Positions 34,001 to 42,680 of a stretch of 64,000 nucleotides of DNA are shown here, in pieces; within the stretch, counting starts at the first letter, position 1; each line of letters opens with the position of its first letter. The translations under genes and the position numbers were made by a program. Origin of the DNA: Faecalicatena orotica (GTDB lineage: Bacteria; Bacillota; Clostridia; Lachnospirales; Lachnospiraceae); contig NZ_QGDL01000018.1 in NCBI RefSeq assembly GCF_003149245.1, positions 55,826 through 119,825 of the forward strand, written 5' to 3'. Below the pieces are notes generated by a model. It was not told where the DNA came from. It was given only the letters and a program-made list of their open reading frames with translations, and did no database searches.

Positions 34001-36337
34001 CTAAGCCTCCCCGGGCTTGGTTGTCATCAGTTTATATAACCCTGTATTTTTCGGGAACGAGTTTTCAAAAGGAACAATATTCCCGGAACACCGGATCAGC
34101 CCTCGCCCTGCACCTACATTCGTAATGTACGACAGCTGATTATCCGAAATATTGAGCAGGGCAGCCAGTTCCTCCCTGTCCGTACTTGACTGGTTCAGCA
34201 GGATCAGGAACTCACTGTTGGCAAGCATCAACCTTGCGGTATCAGATTTCAGAAGCTCTTCCACATTCTGTGTCAGCGCGGTAACAAAGCCGTTATACTT
34301 TCGGATTCTCTTATACAGCCGGTAGAAAAAATCGCTGCTGTACTTATAACGGAAAAGAAGGTAAAATTCATCTGCAAAAATCCATGTTGTTTTCCCTTCC
34401 TTCCAGTTCTGGATTACCCGGTTGAAAATACTATCCAGTGTTACCAGCATTCCCAAAGGCATCAGCTGTTCTCCCAGTTCCCGGATGTCATAATCAATGA
34501 TCCTGCTTTTGGTATTGACATTCGTATTCTGAGCGAAAGTATTCAGGCTCCCATTGATAAACAGTTCCGATGACAGGGCCAGTCCCCTGGCCTCTTCCTC
34601 TGGCTGCAACATCAGTTGACGGTATAAATCTTTTAGAGTGGGCATATCTCCCTTATAACCATTTCTGATATAATCCCGGTAGACATCTGCAGTACAGCGG
34701 TCCAGTATGGATTTCTCTTTCGCAGACAAGTTCCCAGCTCCCACCAGCTGTTCAAATAGGGAGAGGATAAATTCAGACTTTTCGATTAACGGGTTCTTGT
34801 CATCTCCGTATGCCGCATCCATGTCCAGTGCATTCAGGTGGGTATCTGAGGTTGCTGAGATTCGGATGACTTCCCCGTTCAAAGATTCTACAAGGGAAGC
34901 AAATTCTGACTCCGGATCCAGAATTAAAATGTCGTCATCCGTGGATAGAGCTAAATCCACAATCTCTTCTTTTGCTGAAAAACTCTTCCCAGAACCGCTT
35001 ACCCCCAGACGGAAAGAGTTGCCGTTTAACAGCTTCCTCCGGTCTGCCACCAGCATGTTTTTACTGACTGCGTTCTGCCCATAGTAGATCCCACCCGGCT
35101 GCATGATCTCCTGCGTGTGGAAGGGAATCAGGACAGCCGTGGATTCTGTGGTCAGAGTCCGCAGGACATTGATTTTCCGCAGGCCGTATGGCAGGACGGT
35201 ATTGAGCCCGTCCACTTGCTGCCATTTTAAGACCGAAAGCTGGCACAGGTGCTTTCTGGCGATGGACAGCAGCGTATCGGTATCGGAGTCCAGCTGCTCT
35301 TTCGTATCTGCCATGTGCACCATCGTCAGAAGCCCGAACATCATCCGCTGATCCCGGGTCGTCAGGTCATCCAGCATCTCCTTGGTCTCTTTGCGCTGAA
35401 GCTCCATGTCGTAGGGCACCACTGCGGAAAAGTTATTGTTTGCGTTCTGGCGCCTCTGCCAGTTGGTCACATTCGTTTCCACACCCAGCAGACGGTTCTG
35501 GATCTCCCGGACCGCCTCATCGGTTGGCACCGGCAGGATGTCAATGGACAGCATCAGGTCCCGGCTGAGATCGCACAGTTCCGAAACCATGTCATCCTTC
35601 ACATAACTGGCGTAATCCTGCATATATAAGACCCGTCCATAGCGGCCGTCAAGCTGGAAGCAGTCTTTGGAAACTTCCATACTTGCCGGGCAGATCCAAT
35701 CCTTGAAGCTGTGCCCTTTTCTGGCATATTCTCTTAAGTCAAAGGGGACCCCCGTTGGTTTTCCTGCCCGAAAGAAATCACGGAAAACCTGCAGACGCTC
35801 CCCTGCATCCAGCTCTTCCCCTACGGAAGATAGCTTTGCAAGGTGGGTGATGATATCGGTTCCCACACGGGCAAAATAAGTCCTTGCCTCGTCAATGTTC
35901 TTTTTATGGACGCTGATAGTCAGGTACCGTTCCTGATAAATGCTGTTATTGGTGCCGCTGACTTTGGAGAGCAGCATGTCGTTATACTCCCTGCGGTATT
36001 CATCCAGCCCATCCTGTTTCATGGGAATCAATAAGGACTGTTCAAATTCCTCTTTATTAATTCTTCTATTATTCAGGGTAATCTTGGCAGATGTGCCGGA
36101 ATCCAATGCATTTAAGAGTTCCGAATAATCCAGAAACATCTCTGTCTTATCGCTCTTGCTCGCAATGGAGTAATTGATATCCGAGAACCGGAATGTCTTT
36201 GAAAACTTGCTTTCCACTTGAAAAATCCCATCCGGCCAGATCTTACGGATGGGGACTGCCTGTTGGACAGATTTGGGGACTTTAAACTTCTCCCTGTCCA
36301 TTTTTGTTGCCTGATTAAGAGTTTTAATCAACCGCAT
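34001..36337 (-). CDS. VirB4-type conjugation ATPase
   Basis: 778 residues. Walker A in LGVSGSGKSFSAK (about 443-455), Walker B in ILILDPESEFASLV and a later WIFADEFYLLF. The N-terminal half matches TraC/TrsE-type domains. VirB4 powers assembly and substrate transport of type IV secretion channels. It overlaps PrgI by 14 bases at its start, giving the usual PrgI-VirB4 order. All nucleotide-binding motifs appear intact. Confidence 0.92.
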   Translation of the reverse strand: MRLIKTLNQATKMDREKFKVPKSVQQAVPIRKIWPDGIFQVESKFSKTFRFSDINYSIASKSDKTEMFLDYSELLNALDSGTSAKITLNNRRINKEEFEQSLLIPMKQDGLDEYRREYNDMLLSKVSGTNNSIYQERYLTISVHKKNIDEARTYFARVGTDIITHLAKLSSVGEELDAGERLQVFRDFFRAGKPTGVPFDLREYARKGHSFKDWICPASMEVSKDCFQLDGRYGRVLYMQDYASYVKDDMVSELCDLSRDLMLSIDILPVPTDEAVREIQNRLLGVETNVTNWQRRQNANNNFSAVVPYDMELQRKETKEMLDDLTTRDQRMMFGLLTMVHMADTKEQLDSDTDTLLSIARKHLCQLSVLKWQQVDGLNTVLPYGLRKINVLRTLTTESTAVLIPFHTQEIMQPGGIYYGQNAVSKNMLVADRRKLLNGNSFRLGVSGSGKSFSAKEEIVDLALSTDDDILILDPESEFASLVESLNGEVIRISATSDTHLNALDMDAAYGDDKNPLIEKSEFILSLFEQLVGAGNLSAKEKSILDRCTADVYRDYIRNGYKGDMPTLKDLYRQLMLQPEEEARGLALSSELFINGSLNTFAQNTNVNTKSRIIDYDIRELGEQLMPLGMLVTLDSIFNRVIQNWKEGKTTWIFADEFYLLFRYKYSSDFFYRLYKRIRKYNGFVTALTQNVEELLKSDTARLMLANSEFLILLNQSSTDREELAALLNISDNQLSYITNVGAGRGLIRCSGNIVPFENSFPKNTGLYKLMTTKPGEA

Positions 36338-36764
36338 CCCCCCTTCCCTTTTTCTTCATACGATGCGTTTTTTTCATACTCTGCTTTCTTTTCTGTATGA
36401 CCTGCGCACCGTCACTTCCTGTACGCTCCCCGGCCCGAATGCAGTCTTCCATGCATTGGTAATAGAGATTCTCGGACTGGAAGGTCAGACGTTTGGGATA
36501 CAGTAGCTCTGATTTGATAACTGTCCATAGAAACTGTTCTGCGGTCATGCCGTGGTACTTAAAAAAGCCACAGACTGCAAAGGGGGCAGATCCCATCACA
36601 CACAGCCAGCCGGTGATCTCCTCCCCTGCCAGTTCCCTCAGACTGAAATAAATCCCGAGCGTTGCCCCGACTGCCAGCAGGGAAAATACACATTGGCGGA
36701 AATTCAGCCCGAAAAACATAGATTCCTGATAATCCCTGATTTCTTTATTCATTTTTACTTCCAT
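36324..36764 (-). CDS. PrgI/TcpE-like membrane protein of the transfer channel
   Basis: 146 residues, starting MEVKMNKEIRDYQESMF; the segment around RQCVFSLLAVGATLGIYF and FAVCGFFKYHGMT gives two helices, matching PrgI-family (VirB3-like) proteins. A basic tail (KRKQSMKKTHRMKKKGR) ends the protein. It overlaps VirB4. VirB3-like subunits join the inner-membrane channel with VirB4. Confidence 0.85.
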   Translation of the reverse strand: MEVKMNKEIRDYQESMFFGLNFRQCVFSLLAVGATLGIYFSLRELAGEEITGWLCVMGSAPFAVCGFFKYHGMTAEQFLWTVIKSELLYPKRLTFQSENLYYQCMEDCIRAGERTGSDGAQVIQKRKQSMKKTHRMKKKGRGDAVD

Positions 36765-37199
36765 TTACCGTTCCTGTCCTTTCTTTGATTTCTTTGTGCG
36801 TCCCCTCTTTTCTGGTTCCTGTTTCGTCATCCCATGAAGAGCCCGGTATTTCTCTACACCCTTGGGATCCAGCTCTGCCAGACGGTCCAGATTAAATGCC
36901 ACCTTGCTGTATCTGGCATATCCGGAATAACCCTCTTCCGAAAGCACCTTCCCCAATTTATGTTTTTTTATAAAGTCCAGCTTGCTGTTCTTGGCGAAAT
37001 CATCAATATATGCCTCGTTGACTTCTGCCGGCGAATAGGGCAGATTGATGGTTAAGTCTGCGAAGGATTCCATCTCTCCGTCCTCTTTGTGCAAAAGTCC
37101 GATATAGAGCCGGTCACCGTATGCATAGGCACCCACTTCAATTACTAATTCTTCATGTCCAAATTCCCAGTCATATCCTAATGTTTTTTGTTCTTCCAT
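36765..37199 (-). CDS. DUF4313-like protein of conjugative elements
   Basis: 144 residues. Contains LTINLPYSPAEVNEAYID and a downstream YARYSKVAFNL segment, the pattern of DUF4313 proteins that occur next to PrgI in clostridial elements. Basic tail rich in Lys/Arg. Stop directly abuts the PrgI start. No enzymatic motif. Function unknown. Confidence 0.65.
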   Translation of the reverse strand: MEEQKTLGYDWEFGHEELVIEVGAYAYGDRLYIGLLHKEDGEMESFADLTINLPYSPAEVNEAYIDDFAKNSKLDFIKKHKLGKVLSEEGYSGYARYSKVAFNLDRLAELDPKGVEKYRALHGMTKQEPEKRGRTKKSKKGQER

Positions 37200-37247
37200 C
37201 TCTAATCTCCTTTTTCTAGATATTTCATTTACTTTCTTTCCAACCTA

Positions 37248-38087
37248 TTACAATCCCATAATCTCTTTCACAATCCGGTCGGATGCCTTGATTGCCCCCA
37301 CCAATACCAGCAGGTTAAAGATCAGTTCTCCCACATAATTCCATACAATGGTCACTGTTGACAGGCTGCTGTCGCTGATGGCCGGCGGGCTGGCTGCAAA
37401 TACGGAAAAGATGATGCAGGCCAGTGCTATGACTGCCCCTTCCAGACAGACACCGGCATATGACCGTACAAAGTTCTTCCCCACGGATTGTGTGGGTTCC
37501 CCTGCGAAGGTAGAGATGGGGATTGGTGCCAGTGCCGTATACATATACAGCTTGAACATCCTGCCGTAAACGCTCATGATCATGATAAAAGACATCACAG
37601 TAATCAGCAGGCTCCCAAGCAGCGTGACGATCCACAAAGGGATCGACTCCAGCATGCCGACAGACTCAATCTTTTCCACGATCTCTGCTGGAAGCTCCGT
37701 GACCGCTCCCCCGGCCATGCCGGATTGGGACATGATGGTGGAAACAACCCCCTGTATGATAGAGAAGATCGCTGTCATCAGTTCCATGCCGTACATGACA
37801 GCCCCCTGTGCCAGTGCGAAACGGACAAACGCTTTCACCGCATGCTCCGGCTTTTTCATGTCCGTGAAGCTGCCGCAGGTCTTGACAATCCCTGCCGCAA
37901 AGAACAATACTAAGAGCCCATATCCAATGGCTTTCAGCGCATCGTTGATGGTCACCATGACTCTCCAGATTTCCCCGCCCTTGAAGGTTTCCGGGTTCTG
38001 TGTCAGGAGGGTCCATATCTCTGCCAGCTTACTGCTCCAGGTTTCCAATGCAGAATTTAAATTCTGCACAATCCAGTTATCACTCAG
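37248..38087 (-). CDS. VirB6/TrbL-like polytopic membrane protein
   Basis: 279 residues from a probable CTG start at 38085-38087 (GGGGTG seven bases upstream) giving MSDNWIVQNL; a GTG codon six residues later is the alternative. About six membrane helices and a family-like motif YTALAPIPISTFAGEPTQS. VirB6-like proteins form the inner-membrane channel of type IV secretion. It follows the Maff2 pilin-like gene. Confidence 0.8.
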   Translation of the reverse strand: MSDNWIVQNLNSALETWSSKLAEIWTLLTQNPETFKGGEIWRVMVTINDALKAIGYGLLVLFFAAGIVKTCGSFTDMKKPEHAVKAFVRFALAQGAVMYGMELMTAIFSIIQGVVSTIMSQSGMAGGAVTELPAEIVEKIESVGMLESIPLWIVTLLGSLLITVMSFIMIMSVYGRMFKLYMYTALAPIPISTFAGEPTQSVGKNFVRSYAGVCLEGAVIALACIIFSVFAASPPAISDSSLSTVTIVWNYVGELIFNLLVLVGAIKASDRIVKEIMGL

Positions 38088-38120
38088 TAATTTTCACCCC
38101 CTTTGCATTCAAAAATGAAA

Positions 38121-38143
38121 GGGAGGCCGTTTTAAGGCCTCCC
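38121..38143 (-). terminator. Intercistronic hairpin between Maff2 and VirB6-like genes
   Basis: GGGAGGCC-gttttaa-GGCCTCCC forms an 8-base GC-rich stem on either strand. A weak T-rich run follows on the minus strand. It could give partial termination and higher expression of the pilin-like gene. Confidence 0.5.
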
Positions 38144-38161
38144 GGTACATACGTTCCAGCC

Positions 38162-38530
38162 CTATCCCATGATCAGGTCTAGGATTTCTTTTGCAAAGGT
38201 GATGATGATCCCGCCGGCCAGCGTCAGGAAACCATTGGCTCTCTGGCTGGGGTCGTGGCTTTTCAGACTGAGCCCGACCTGCACCACTCCAAATCCCAAC
38301 AAGATCAGACCGATTGCGCGGATCAGGGAAAATATAAATGTGGATAAGTTATTGACTACCGACAGGGGATCCCCTGCGGCATAGACAGACATGCTTCCAC
38401 AGCATAAGAAACACACAGCGCCCACATAGCAGAGGCAAATCCCCTTCTGCAGCCTCTGGGCAGGTGTTAGTTTGAATCGTTTTTTCTTTCTTTCCTTTTT
38501 ATTCAGTTTTTGACAAAATCTATTCGTCAA
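38162..38530 (-). CDS. Maff2-family pilin-like membrane protein
   Basis: The start is probably TTG at 38528-38530, since GGAGGA lies eight bases upstream; an in-frame ATG at 38545 has no such box. 122 residues: a basic lead (KKERKKKRFKLTPAQR), a hydrophobic signal with AYA-A site (GSMSVYAAGDPL), then two helices around GLILLGFGVVQVGLSL and FLTLAGGIIITFAKE. This is the Maff2/VirB2-like subunit of clostridial conjugative elements, which precedes the VirB6-like gene. Confidence 0.75.
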   Translation of the reverse strand: MTNRFCQKLNKKERKKKRFKLTPAQRLQKGICLCYVGAVCFLCCGSMSVYAAGDPLSVVNNLSTFIFSLIRAIGLILLGFGVVQVGLSLKSHDPSQRANGFLTLAGGIIITFAKEILDLIMG

Positions 38531-38549
38531 TAGGCATTCCTCCATTCTT

Positions 38550-38715
38550 CTACTGCCGGAACGCATCTGGATGTGCTCCGGAGGTTTCAAAAGGCTCCCC
38601 AAGGATGTCTTCCCAGGAGAGCAGTTCATAGTCATCATATCGGGTTTCATCAAACGGAAAGCTGTCATGTGCCAACGGAGCCTCCGCATAGTTGTAGGCT
38701 TCGGCTCCTCCATCC
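38550..38715 (-). pseudogene. C-terminal remnant of the gene preceding Maff2
   Basis: A frame different from the glycosyltransferase reads AEAPLAHDSFPFDETRY and ends TSGAHPDAFRQ with TAG at 38550. No start exists because the upstream part has been replaced by glycosyltransferase sequence. In intact elements the coupling protein (TraG/VirD4) or a small associated protein precedes Maff2, so it may be the tail of either; assignment uncertain. Confidence 0.5.
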
Positions 38716-39543
38716 TCCGTATGAGGATACCACCATGATGATCTCCAGATAATTCCTCATATAGTGCCGCAGCTTTATATGCGGTACTTCCTGGGCATTG
38801 GAAATATTATAATCGTCAATCATGTAATAGTTTACCTTTAACTGCTGGTCAATACGGCGGATCATCATCTGCTCATTTACCGACTGGTCCTCCCTGCCGA
38901 TATAATACCTGTAAAAATCCACATTCAGATAATACATCGTTTTCACAAAAGGCAGAGGGTGGTAGACAAAGATATTGTCCACATAAAAGGTATGCTCCGG
39001 GAGCTGCAGGCGGCACTCTCTCAGCAGTTTTGTCCGATAGATGACGGAATGCATCAGAATGTACTGCCCTTTTCTTAAAAATTTTACATCATCCCATGTA
39101 AATACTCTATTCTGGGGAAATGCGCTCCGGTAACGCATGGCTTTTTTATGTTTTGCCCCTTCTTTTTCATAGACGAAATTGCTGATCACCATATCCACCA
39201 GCTGCTGCTCACCGGCAAGTGCAGCCAAAGTTTTCATCATCTCTTTGAATGCAGAAATAGACACCCAGTCATCACTGTCCACCACCTTGAAAAACAGCCC
39301 TGACGCATGGCGCAGACCGGTATTGACGGCTTCTCCATGCCCTCCGTTTTCCTGATGGATGACTTTAACGATATCCGGATAATCGTTGGCATATTTCTCT
39401 GCAATCTCCCCTGTACGGTCCAAAGAGCCGTCATTCACAATGATGATCTCCACCTCCGGCCCGCCCGTCAACAGGGAATGAATACAATTTTCCATATACG
39501 CCTCGGAATTATAACAGGGCACTGTAACGGATAAAACCTTCAT
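38665..39543 (-). CDS. GT2-family glycosyltransferase, 3' end altered
   Basis: 292 residues from MKVLSVTVPC (GGAGG upstream). GT-A fold with VTVPCYNSEAYMENC, IIVNDGSLD and the KVVDSDDW metal-binding region. The last ~25 residues (YGGWRSRSLQLCGG) come from an unrelated sequence in which another frame is coding, so the true C-terminus is missing. The catalytic N-terminal domain is intact. It is followed in operon order by nothing of its own; upstream is a GtrA-like protein, and the pair may modify a surface glycan. Confidence 0.8.
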   Translation of the reverse strand: MKVLSVTVPCYNSEAYMENCIHSLLTGGPEVEIIIVNDGSLDRTGEIAEKYANDYPDIVKVIHQENGGHGEAVNTGLRHASGLFFKVVDSDDWVSISAFKEMMKTLAALAGEQQLVDMVISNFVYEKEGAKHKKAMRYRSAFPQNRVFTWDDVKFLRKGQYILMHSVIYRTKLLRECRLQLPEHTFYVDNIFVYHPLPFVKTMYYLNVDFYRYYIGREDQSVNEQMMIRRIDQQLKVNYYMIDDYNISNAQEVPHIKLRHYMRNYLEIIMVVSSYGGWRSRSLQLCGGSVGT

Positions 39544-39562
39544 GTTTCCATCCTCCACCTTT

Positions 39563-40171
39563 CTATTTCTTCCCGGCTTCCCCTTCCGGAAAGATAATCT
39601 TAAATACAAAGAAAAAGATAATCATAGATACACCGCCGGTAATAAAGGTCACCAGTAGATTGTAGATTGCCGGTGCCACATAAGCAGATGCAATGGGCAT
39701 CCATAAATTATTAAATCCGTTGCAGATCAGGGAGATTACGATCCATGCAATAAAATACCACATTGCCTGATAGACAGGATTCCCTTTGCTCTTAAATGTA
39801 ATGTTTCTCTGCAGTGGGAAATTAATGCACTGTGCCAGGAAAGAACCAACCTCATAGCTGATAAAGTAACCAAGTCCGCCGCCAATCAGTACCGCCCCGC
39901 TGGCATCATAGAGGACATTATATCCAAGCAGGCTCCATGTAAAATCAACTCCGAAGATGTGCAGTTCCTTCTGGGGCCACATAAATTCTGTCCCGGCAAG
40001 CCCGATTCCGAGAAGCGCTGGCATAAATGTAAAGATCAGGTACTGGAATACGGTCACCATCATGCTGAATACAAAGAAATAGAAAATCTGGTATACCCAT
40101 TTTGCCAGCTTCGGGTGTTTCTCTTCAAACCTGTTCCATATCCCCATCCATTTTTCTTTTATCTGACTCAT
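39563..40171 (-). CDS. GtrA-like membrane protein
   Basis: 202 residues, about four helices. Contains FLAQCINFPLQRNITFKSKG, the typical segment of GtrA-family proteins, which are associated with transfer of polyprenyl-linked sugars across the membrane. It overlaps the GH3 gene by four bases upstream and precedes the glycosyltransferase by 19 bases, so these proteins form one operon. The substrate is not known. Confidence 0.8.
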   Translation of the reverse strand: MSQIKEKWMGIWNRFEEKHPKLAKWVYQIFYFFVFSMMVTVFQYLIFTFMPALLGIGLAGTEFMWPQKELHIFGVDFTWSLLGYNVLYDASGAVLIGGGLGYFISYEVGSFLAQCINFPLQRNITFKSKGNPVYQAMWYFIAWIVISLICNGFNNLWMPIASAYVAPAIYNLLVTFITGGVSMIIFFFVFKIIFPEGEAGKK

Positions 40172-42606
40172 TTTTTTGCTCCTTTCCCGCTAAACAGCCT
40201 TTTTTCATATGCCTTATTTGCCCTGAGGTTGGCAAAGAACCCGCCAATCACTTTTCCCATTCCACGGAAGAAGTACCCGTTCACCACCTCTACCACACCG
40301 TTTACCATGTCCATACTCACCATTCCGCCCGTCATCTTTGCAATCGCGCGGAACGGGATATTGTATTGGAATAAAAGATTCAGGTCCGGTTTCCCTGTTG
40401 CTTCGTTTTTTAACTTCCTGTCTGTCAATATTTTATAGATGAACCTTGCCAGGGCACTTTTTGCATAATACATCTGGCACACAGCATCATTGATCTTCAG
40501 TTCCCCCGACCATTTGCCATCTGGAATGGGGTGTCCAAGCAGGGTCTCAAACTCCTGGTTGGATATCTGCTGTATGATCCCAGTGTAATAGTAAGGAAGT
40601 TCTGCCGGGTTGTACGGATACGCAGAAGCAGTCCCCTCCACTTCCAATTCTTTTACGAGCCGGATATCACTGACACTGGCCCCCACCATGATCTGATAGG
40701 TGCCCATCTCCACCTCCCACTTGTTGGCCCTGATATTCCAGTAGCGGAAAGTCTTGTCATCAAATGGAATCTGTACCACCTTACTTTCTCCGGCTTTCAG
40801 GAATACCTTTTTAAAACCTTTCAGTTCCTTTGCCGGACGGAATACGATGGCGTTGGGGAGCCCCACATACATCTGTACTACTTCCGCACCATCTCTATCA
40901 CCAGTGTTGGTGACTACAACCTGGATTCCCTGTACATCTACTTTTAAGTCAGAATAGGAAAACTCCGTATAAGACAGACCAAATCCAAAGGGATACTGCA
41001 CCCGTACACTGGTGGTATCATAATACCGGTAACCCACATAAATGCTCTCCCTGTACTCAGCATTGCGTTCTGTACTTGGGAAATGCCGAAATGCCGGCGT
41101 GTCCTCATACCGGACCGGGTAACTCTCCGCCAGACGTCCGGAGGGGTTCACCTTTCCGCTCAGGATATCCAGCATTGCACTTGCCCCGGCCTGTCCGGAC
41201 AGGTAGCCATGCAGGATTGCCTTACAGCAGGTATGCCAGGGCATTTCTATGGATGCCCCTGCACTTAATACCCCCACAATGTTTTCATTTACCTGCGTAA
41301 TCGACTGTAAAAGTTCTATCTGGTTCTGGGGTATCCTCATATGGGAACGGTCCATGCCTTCCACTTCGCTCATCTCATCCAATCCAAAATAGTACAGCAC
41401 TACATCGGCCTTTGCTGCAGCATCCAGAGCTTCTTTCTTCAAGATATCGTCGACTTCCCCGGTTCGTTTATACCCTCTGGATATACCAGAAATTTTCCAG
41501 TCATAGTCTGTAATTGTTTGTTCGATTGTCTCCAGAGAGGTAGGCTTTACCATGGAAGATCCTGCCCCCTGATATCTTGGTTCTACTGCAAAATCCCCGA
41601 TGACAGCCACTGTACATCCCGGCTCCAAAGGCAGGATATGGTCAGAATTCTTTAGCAGTACCGCACTTTCTGCTGCGGCACGCCTTGCAAGATTATGGTG
41701 TTCTTCTTTATCAAAACTTTCTTTTCTTGCTTTCTGGTGCTCCGAAACCGTGAGCACAGCATCCAGTAAATCATCCACTACAGTATCCAGTTCTTCCATG
41801 GTAAGGCTTCCATCCCGCACCGCCGCCACGATCTGCCTTGCGGAATCCAGCCCCGGCGTCGGCATTTCCAGGTTGGATCTTGCCTGCACACCCTTTACAT
41901 GGTCATTGGAACCTCCCCAGTCTGTGATCACAATCCCGTCAAATCCCCATTCCTTTCGCAGGATATCCAAAAGCAGATGTTTATTTTCATTTGCATACGT
42001 TCCATTGACCTGATTGTAGCTTGTCATGATGGCTTTGGCCCCGCCTTCCTTTACCGCAATCTCAAATCCCGTCAGATAGATTTCACGGAGTGTCCGTTCA
42101 TCCAGCACAGCGTTCATGGCCATACGGCGGAGCTCCTGGCTGTTGACTGCAAAGTGCTTCGGGCAGGCATAGACCCCCTGGCTCTGGATTCCCCGGATAT
42201 AGGACGCCGCCATCTTTCCGGCCAGGTACGGGTCTTCCGAAAAATATTCAAAGTTCCTGCCGCAAAGTGGGCTTCGTTTAATATTCAACCCCGGTCCCAG
42301 CAATACTTGTACATCCAGCTCCGACGCCTCTTCGCCCAATGCTTTCCCAATTTCTTTTCCAAGCTCTTCATCCCAGCCGTTCGCTATGGTCGCTGCAGTA
42401 GGAAAACAGGTGGCTGGAAGGGATTCGTTGAGTCCGAGATGGTCGCCTGCCCCAGCCTGTTTTCGGATTCCGTGGGGGCCGTCAGAGCAAAACATAGACG
42501 GAATATTCAGGCGGGGGATATCACGGGTCTCCCATTCCCCTTTCCCGCTTAAAAAGGCAGCCTTTTCTTCCACTGTCATTTTTTCTATCATATCCTGATG
42601 TTTCAT
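40168..42606 (-). CDS. GH3 beta-glucosidase (cytoplasmic)
   Basis: 812 residues from MKHQDMIEKMTVEEK with GGAGA six bases upstream; an earlier in-frame ATG at 42684 overlaps the previous gene and is less likely. Standard GH3 order: TIM barrel with GFDGIVITDWGGSND (nucleophile Asp229), then the alpha/beta sandwich (VAVIGDFAVEPRYQGAGSS) and a fibronectin III-like C-terminal region. No signal peptide. It probably hydrolyses beta-glucosides inside the cell. Third gene of the operon with a membrane GH3 and a GtrA/glycosyltransferase pair. Confidence 0.9.
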   Translation of the reverse strand: MKHQDMIEKMTVEEKAAFLSGKGEWETRDIPRLNIPSMFCSDGPHGIRKQAGAGDHLGLNESLPATCFPTAATIANGWDEELGKEIGKALGEEASELDVQVLLGPGLNIKRSPLCGRNFEYFSEDPYLAGKMAASYIRGIQSQGVYACPKHFAVNSQELRRMAMNAVLDERTLREIYLTGFEIAVKEGGAKAIMTSYNQVNGTYANENKHLLLDILRKEWGFDGIVITDWGGSNDHVKGVQARSNLEMPTPGLDSARQIVAAVRDGSLTMEELDTVVDDLLDAVLTVSEHQKARKESFDKEEHHNLARRAAAESAVLLKNSDHILPLEPGCTVAVIGDFAVEPRYQGAGSSMVKPTSLETIEQTITDYDWKISGISRGYKRTGEVDDILKKEALDAAAKADVVLYYFGLDEMSEVEGMDRSHMRIPQNQIELLQSITQVNENIVGVLSAGASIEMPWHTCCKAILHGYLSGQAGASAMLDILSGKVNPSGRLAESYPVRYEDTPAFRHFPSTERNAEYRESIYVGYRYYDTTSVRVQYPFGFGLSYTEFSYSDLKVDVQGIQVVVTNTGDRDGAEVVQMYVGLPNAIVFRPAKELKGFKKVFLKAGESKVVQIPFDDKTFRYWNIRANKWEVEMGTYQIMVGASVSDIRLVKELEVEGTASAYPYNPAELPYYYTGIIQQISNQEFETLLGHPIPDGKWSGELKINDAVCQMYYAKSALARFIYKILTDRKLKNEATGKPDLNLLFQYNIPFRAIAKMTGGMVSMDMVNGVVEVVNGYFFRGMGKVIGGFFANLRANKAYEKRLFSGKGAKK

Positions 42607-42680
42607 TTCATTCTCCTTTTCTAAATCCAGATACGTCTTGGCGTATGATAAAGGGCTCCCCATTTGATGAGAAGCCCCAG

